Positions 59,139 to 64,000 of a DNA stretch of 64,000 bases are shown piece after piece (the first letter of the stretch is position 1; the number at the start of each line of letters is the position of its first letter). A program made the translations under genes and the position numbers. Origin of the DNA: Punica granatum (Eukaryota; Streptophyta; Magnoliopsida; Myrtales; Lythraceae); contig NC_045133.1 of NCBI RefSeq assembly GCF_007655135.1, positions 18,201,845-18,265,844 on the forward strand, given 5' to 3'. The notes under the pieces were generated by a model. The model was given only the letters and a program-made list of their open reading frames with translations. It was not told the origin of the DNA and did not search any database.

Positions 59139-60523
59139 GCCGGGGAAAAAGGAAAAAAAAAAAACTGATCTTAATTTTCAATCTTTAAAAAATTTATTAT
59201 AAGAAATTTCAAATATATAAATAATATTTAATACGAATTTATAGTTTTAATATATTGACAAGAAAAAAAGTTTTATTTTTATACTATAAACCTTAATACG
59301 TTAAATTTCAGATCTACAATAGAGTACTTATTTGAGAGTTTATGAACAAAAAAGTTATGTAATAAATCCATATATATCATTTTAAGCGTCAATCTAAGTT
59401 ATAAAAAAGTAGCTTTTAAAAGGCTGAAAATTCAAACTTCTAATTTCATTTAGTAAAAGAATAATAATTACACAAATGTGGAATTTTTTAAACGTCAATA
59501 TTAGCTTGTGATTTATTCTTACTCATATTTTATATATTAAGTTGTGTGAATATTGAATAAATTTAGATGAATCCATCCTATAACCACTTTGAGAGATTCA
59601 GTTAATTGAGGCCTAATGAGATTAACTATAACTAGGTATGAACTTGAGTGTTTCATAGGTGTGGCTCATACAAAATAAAGCGACGTGATTTGCCAAAATT
59701 AGAATAAAGAAAAAAAGATTTTAGAGAAGTTAGGATTATCAAAATGAAATTCCCACGTTACACAACTCACAATTTATATTCAATGATTGATAGAGGTCAT
59801 GGAGGGGTTTGAGCACACGGCCAACCGGGCTTAAGAAGCAATCCTGCAACAAATGACTGGGTCCCGAGCGACGAACAAGATCATCATCAAGTATAGTCCG
59901 ACGCAGACATGATGAATTAGATCTTATGCTACATACATAGTCAGCTACTAGCTGAGGTATATATATATATAGGCGATGGGTAACACAGTTGATATTTCCA
60001 CGATCCATCGGAAGCTTTCTCAAGTAAAGATTTTCTTTCGGGATTCTTGCAGGTCTGCATCTCCTCGAAGCCAAATCGGAGTGAGGGATCTAATTAATTT
60101 TTGGATAGAAGAGAGGATGAAGAAACAAATATTGGACCATGCCCTTTAGCCTTCGACCCTCCTTGTTCTTATCCTTCTGCAATCAATTGTATATTTACTT
60201 TGATGGGACTTCGGTGGACGGTTGCGTCATTAGTAAAGATTGTTAAATTAATCAATCACTAATGTCAATCATCAGTCATTTGTTTATTATTTGTAATGTA
60301 GTTCAAGATAAATGAAGAACTTGGACATCATATGTCTTCCTCACCAAGCCTCAGCCGAGACCCTTATTCATCTCGGAGAATAACGTGAAAATGAAATTAC
60401 CTACTAAGCACACTAATAAATGATTCTCAAGTTATAACTCATACGACTAAATCAAATCATGGATCGTCCCCAATCTAATTGCACGTCTGAGGACATCCCG
60501 AGCTTATTCTCCCTTAGTGGTCA
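59139..60523. other. Intergenic DNA between the PPR and P450 genes
   Basis: No gene visible. It should hold the PPR promoter near 59140-59300 (A- and T-rich) and the 3' UTR of the P450 near 60300-60523. The minus-strand frame at 59739-60074 has no recognisable domain. Confidence 0.55.
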
Positions 60524-62218
60524 TCATTCTTCGGAAAGCACCCTGTCTATGACTGTGCGAACTCTGCACATTGCTTCCAGTGGCACTGCCTTAGGCATGG
60601 TCACGCCTTTGCCTTCACTCAGGTCGACCGGTTCCCCACTCACCCTTTTCCAGTCGAAGCACTGAATCAGCGACCCCAAGGTCAGGCCCACCACGCGCTG
60701 AGCCAGGGGTGCACCAGGGCAGGCCCTCCTCCCGAGCCCGAATGGCATCATCAGCTTGTGAGCTTCTTTATTGATTTCTCCTGGTCCCGCCTCGAACCTC
60801 TCTGGCTTGAAACTGGTAGGGTCGTCCCACAGTGTGGGGTCCCTGTGGATGGCCCAGGCATTGACTAGAACCATTGAGTTGCGCGGCACATGGTACCCTC
60901 CTATCTGGCAGTCCTCAGATGCACGGTGGGGTACTAAGAGCGGGGCTGCCGGCTTCAGTCGGAGGGTCTCAGAGATTATGTTCTGGAGGTAATGCAGCCT
61001 CGAGATATCCGGTTCGTCGATCAAGTGATCTTGACCAATATGTGCATCTATCTCGTTCTTTGCCTTCTCAAGCACATCCGGGTGATTCAGCAGATAGGAC
61101 AGTGCCCATTCCAGGGTAACCGACGAAGTGTCGGTCCCTGCTAGCAACATGACCTATAAGAAAAATATCATCCCGTTCATAGAGTTATTTAAGAGCAAGT
61201 CATTCGTATATATATAAAGGGAAATTTGATGGCCATGAACATTACTTGTTCACATGAGCCGTTATATCAAATCAAAGTGATGCACACATAATTCACCCAA
61301 AAAAAATTGATGCATGCATACCATTATGAGCCCTTTGATGATTTGATCCGTGTAGTAGTCCGGGTCTGATTCTTGCAAGCTGAGTAGATGATCGATCATT
61401 GTGTTCTTGATCTCTGAGCCGTCGATTTTCTTTCGTCGGTGTTCATCGATCAAGCCCTGCAAGAACGCGTCGGTCTTCCTAAAGAGCCCGACCATCCTCT
61501 TATTAAACCCGTAGCCCATCCACCTCAGGATGGGCACAAACTCGCCCGGGTTTGTGGCCCCGCCGTTCTTAACTACTTCCTTGACGATAGACCTGAACTC
61601 TTTTGACTCCTCGTCATCGACCACGTCGTCTCCGAAATACCGCTTCCCCGCCACCATTCTCATCATGATATTGAACGTGAGCTCGGTCAGCTTTGACCTG
61701 AGCTCCACCAGGTTGAACTCCCGCAGGGATGCAAGGGACAGCTTCCGGACCAGCCTCCTGATCTCGTCCCTCCGGATCCCCATCAGCAAGTTGAGGCGGT
61801 GGGTCGAAAAGATCTCGATGGCGCTGACCTTTCGCAGGTTCCTCCAGTGGTCGCCGTAAGGGGACGCCAGGATGGTGGTGAAGTTGTACCCGAAGTACTT
61901 CCCACCGGTCCTGTTGGGGCGGTTCGCCAACACGATGTCATTCTTGGTGAAGCACTCCTCGGCCACCTGCAGGGACGAGACGATGACCGTCGGCTGGGCG
62001 CCGAACTGGAGGAAGAGCACGGGGCCGTACTTGTCAGCGAGGGAGCGGAAGGTCTGGTGGATAGGGTTTTTGAGGTAGTGGAGATGGCCAATGATGGGGA
62101 GAGAAGGGGGGCTTGGAGGAAGGTTCTTCTTGTTCCTTGGAAGCTTATGGGACAACAAGCGCAGGACAAGGACGAGGAAGGGAAGAGAAAGGAGCAGCTG
62201 AAGAAAATTGAATTCCAT
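60524..62218 (-). CDS. Cytochrome P450, CYP81 family type, two exons
   Basis: Heme-thiolate monooxygenase anchored in the ER membrane. Exon 1 is 62218-61322 (299 codons) and exon 2 is 61153-60524 (209 codons plus stop), for 508 residues, normal for the family. The phase-0 intron 61321-61154 has GT-AG ends and splits GLIM|VMLLAG, the usual position for this clan. Features in order: N-terminal membrane anchor (about 4-22), proline hinge PPSPPSLP, I-helix oxygen-binding AGTDTSS, K-helix ETLR, PERF, and the heme loop [11 protein letters not shown] with Cys ligand. The overall style matches CYP81D/E enzymes, which act on isoflavonoids, lignans or xenobiotics; the substrate cannot be read from sequence. 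No defect seen. Confidence 0.93.
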
Positions 62219-62278
62219 TATCGCTGTTTGTATGTGTTTTGATTAAATGAATTGATAATTTGGACATGTATTATATGT

Positions 62279-62316
62279 TATATATATAGGGGATGGACTA
62301 TGGATGTGTGACGTCA
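62279..62316 (-). promoter_or_regulatory. P450 core promoter: TATA box and TGACGTCA element
   Basis: A TATATATA stretch lies at 62279-62288, about 65 bases upstream of the ATG. The palindrome TGACGTCA lies at 62309-62316, some 20 bases further upstream. TGACG motifs are bound by TGA-type bZIP factors, and known CYP81D genes are induced through them by xenobiotics and oxylipins. Use here is an inference. Confidence 0.6.
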
Positions 62317-62319
62317 GTG

Positions 62320-62990
62320 ATTATTTATATATGGATATGGGGGTGTGCTTGAAGAAAAAGATTCAAAGGGAAGGTTTGACTTGAATTCCTCTTGTTTGTT
62401 TCCTTGGCTGTGGAGTGGTTATCTTTCATTTGCTTTCCTTCTCTTGTCCATATATAGCTCAATTATGCATCGAATCATGGGCTTTTACATTAACAGCCGA
62501 GGTATATCTTCTTTTGATGTTTTCGCTCTAGAATTTTTGTTTAATTATATAACAATCATGTATTCAATATCAACAATAGAATTACATCTTCTTTCACTTG
62601 TCGAAAAGCTCTACAAATAATTTAGAAATTGTGTATCAGATACATTTTCACCATAACATCGGGGGATGAAAACCGGAAGTAATCGTATTATTAGGAAACA
62701 AGATAGCTTGTACGAGAAATTGTATATGTGGCTGCATATTGTACTCCCAACCAATCAATCAACCCTTTCCAACCCTCCCTCGAGTTAGATATCTATCTAT
62801 CATGGAATATCTTTCCAGACACTGCTTTCGCGAGTATATCAGCTAGCTGAACTTTTGATTTAACAAACTAGAACAGAATAATCTTCTGGTCTAAATTCTT
62901 GATAAAATGACGATCAACTTCAACATGTCCTGTGCGATCATATGTTATGCAATTTCAGTGGCAGCCTTGTTATTGCACTAAAGAGTTTCA
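62320..62990. other. Intergenic DNA upstream of the P450
   Basis: No gene visible. The plus-strand frame at 62345-62620 is hydrophobic and AT-rich and has no recognisable domain. The right part (about 62880-62990) may belong to the Copia remnant that follows. Confidence 0.5.
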
Positions 62991-63500
62991 CTAGGCACGC
63001 ATTGTATCCCCAAATCTTTTAGGATGCTCTAAATCCAACAACCACTCGCATAAACCATACTTTGAATTCGACCTCTGCACTCGGCTGCGCCTCAACCTTT
63101 GCTTTTTACTTCTACTAGTAACCGGATTTCCTTCCATGAAGATAAAATAACCTGAAGTAGATCGTCTTGTTGATTCATCCCCTGCCCGATCAGCACCTCT
63201 GCATCCTTCAACGTCCGGGGTGCCGTTCTTTGAGAATAATAGTCGCTCTCCCAAAGCCCCCTTCAGGTATTTCAAGATTTGGTATATGCAGTCAATGTGT
63301 TCATTACTTGGTATATGCATGAATTGACTCGAAGCATTCATGCCTGTATATACCTGGCCTTGTGTGAGTTTAATAGATTAATCTCCCAACGAGTCGTTGA
63401 TAGTTGTAAGAATTTGCTCTGGGAACGAATAGAGTTTATGGTTCATCTGCATCGGACTCTCTACAGGTTTACAGGCAAGCATTCCAGTTGGCAAATCGGA
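62991..63500 (-). pseudogene. Decayed Copia reverse transcriptase / RNase H remnant
   Basis: Minus-strand translation runs from GMLACKPVESPM (near 63485) through FMHIPSNEHIDCIYQILKYL, GLLFSKNG-like and DVEGCRGADRAGDESTRRST to SGYFIFMEGNPVTSRSKKQR. This is the end of RT and the RNase H domain of a Ty1/Copia polyprotein. Expected acidic residues are changed (GADRAG for the usual DADWAG), and a stop and frame changes are present. No LTR is visible nearby. It differs from elements 1 and 2. Confidence 0.85.
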
Positions 63501-64000
63501 GACAGCGATTCTGGACAGAAGTGATGGAAGGAGGAGTAAGTTGTCTTGGGTTCTCAATTATGGAAATAGGAGAACCGTTATGGCCACCATAGGTAAGCGG
63601 AGCCATATAATAAGAGCGCAGTGAAGAACAACAACGGTATACTGCATCAGCCTGGAAACAAGACATCAAGCACAGGGTTAAATTGAACAGGGCATGAGAC
63701 TAAGCCACTGGATCGAGCAAAGAAGCAACAATGATAGATTGCTCAGCAGATCGAAACAAGATATATCTGAACACGAGATGGAGAGGGAAACAGAAAAGCT
63801 TGCTAGTTTGGAGGAGGAAGAAAACTGAATATCATCGAATTTGGTTACTTTTTATTGTTTGAGGATTACCTCTGAAAGCCGAGCAACATATTTGCCACAG
63901 ATTCAAGAGCATACTGTTTATTTGCTCGATCAAGACTTTCAAAATTGCCAAATTTGGATGTAATTGTGAATCGACTTTTATGCAGCAACCCGTGGGATAT
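63501..64000. other. Right edge of window, no gene seen
   Basis: About 500 bases without a recognisable frame, repeat partner or regulatory signal. It could contain more of the decayed Copia element or the end of a gene outside the window. Confidence 0.5.

Noticed and set aside
61530..62242. Plus-strand frames and an alternative minus frame over P450 exon 1
   Set aside because: Shadows created by the GC-rich third codon positions of the P450.
1..64000. CRISPR arrays, bacterial operons, rRNA or clear tRNA genes
   Set aside because: Nothing with regular spacers, ribosome-binding sites or RNA gene structure was seen; gene structure is that of a plant nuclear genome.

Overview
This is plant nuclear DNA, almost certainly from a eudicot. 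The evidence is spliced genes with GT-AG introns, class IV (GH19) chitinases, Ty1/Copia retrotransposons, a P-class PPR gene, a CYP81-type P450, and long AT-rich intergenic stretches. I cannot name the species. All host genes I can support lie on the minus strand.

Region 1 (about 1-32,470) is a tandem array of secreted class IV chitinases. Four copies have complete two-exon reading frames of 269 residues: A 970-2013, B 10541-11602, C 14804-15781 and E 29126-30125. Copy D (20574-21370) has lost the 3' part of exon 2. Copy F survives only as its last eight codons plus 3' flank (about 17560-17763). Each unit carries a recognisable 3' flank and a long upstream flank repeat. The five promoters share a TATA box followed closely upstream by a W-box core. 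The array has been heavily remodelled. A Tnt1-like Copia element (2744-8091) has both LTRs and a CTTGG target duplication. A second Copia element (23365-28576) has a 3' LTR but no 5' LTR. An insertion carries two tandem pieces of an NFXL2-like zinc-finger gene (13114-13812). A large inverted repeat of an unidentified gene fragment (19482-20098 and 21618-22422) brackets the truncated chitinase D.

Region 2 (about 32,470-40,770) holds no gene I can support. It has a degenerate minus-strand retroelement-like stretch, one more upstream-flank repeat, then AT-rich DNA.

Region 3 (40,778-47,798) is a complete ten-exon DPH2 gene for diphthamide synthesis on eEF2. My splice model gives 503 residues. 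A 1.1-kb tandem duplication includes exon 2. The exon-1-proximal copy of exon 2 has a 1-bp deletion, and the two units differ mostly by single-base indels in short homopolymers, so an assembly artefact must be considered.

Region 4 (about 47,800-56,620) is AT-rich and essentially gene-free.

Region 5 (56,623-63,500) has a P-class PPR gene with one frameshift, an intact two-exon CYP81-type P450 with a TGACGTCA motif just upstream of its TATA box, and a decayed Copia RT/RNase H remnant.

The chitinases and the P450 fit plant defence and specialised metabolism; DPH2 and the PPR protein are housekeeping. I found no evidence of an operon-like or wholly new system. The most informative signals are in the evolution of the chitinase array and in the structural anomalies.
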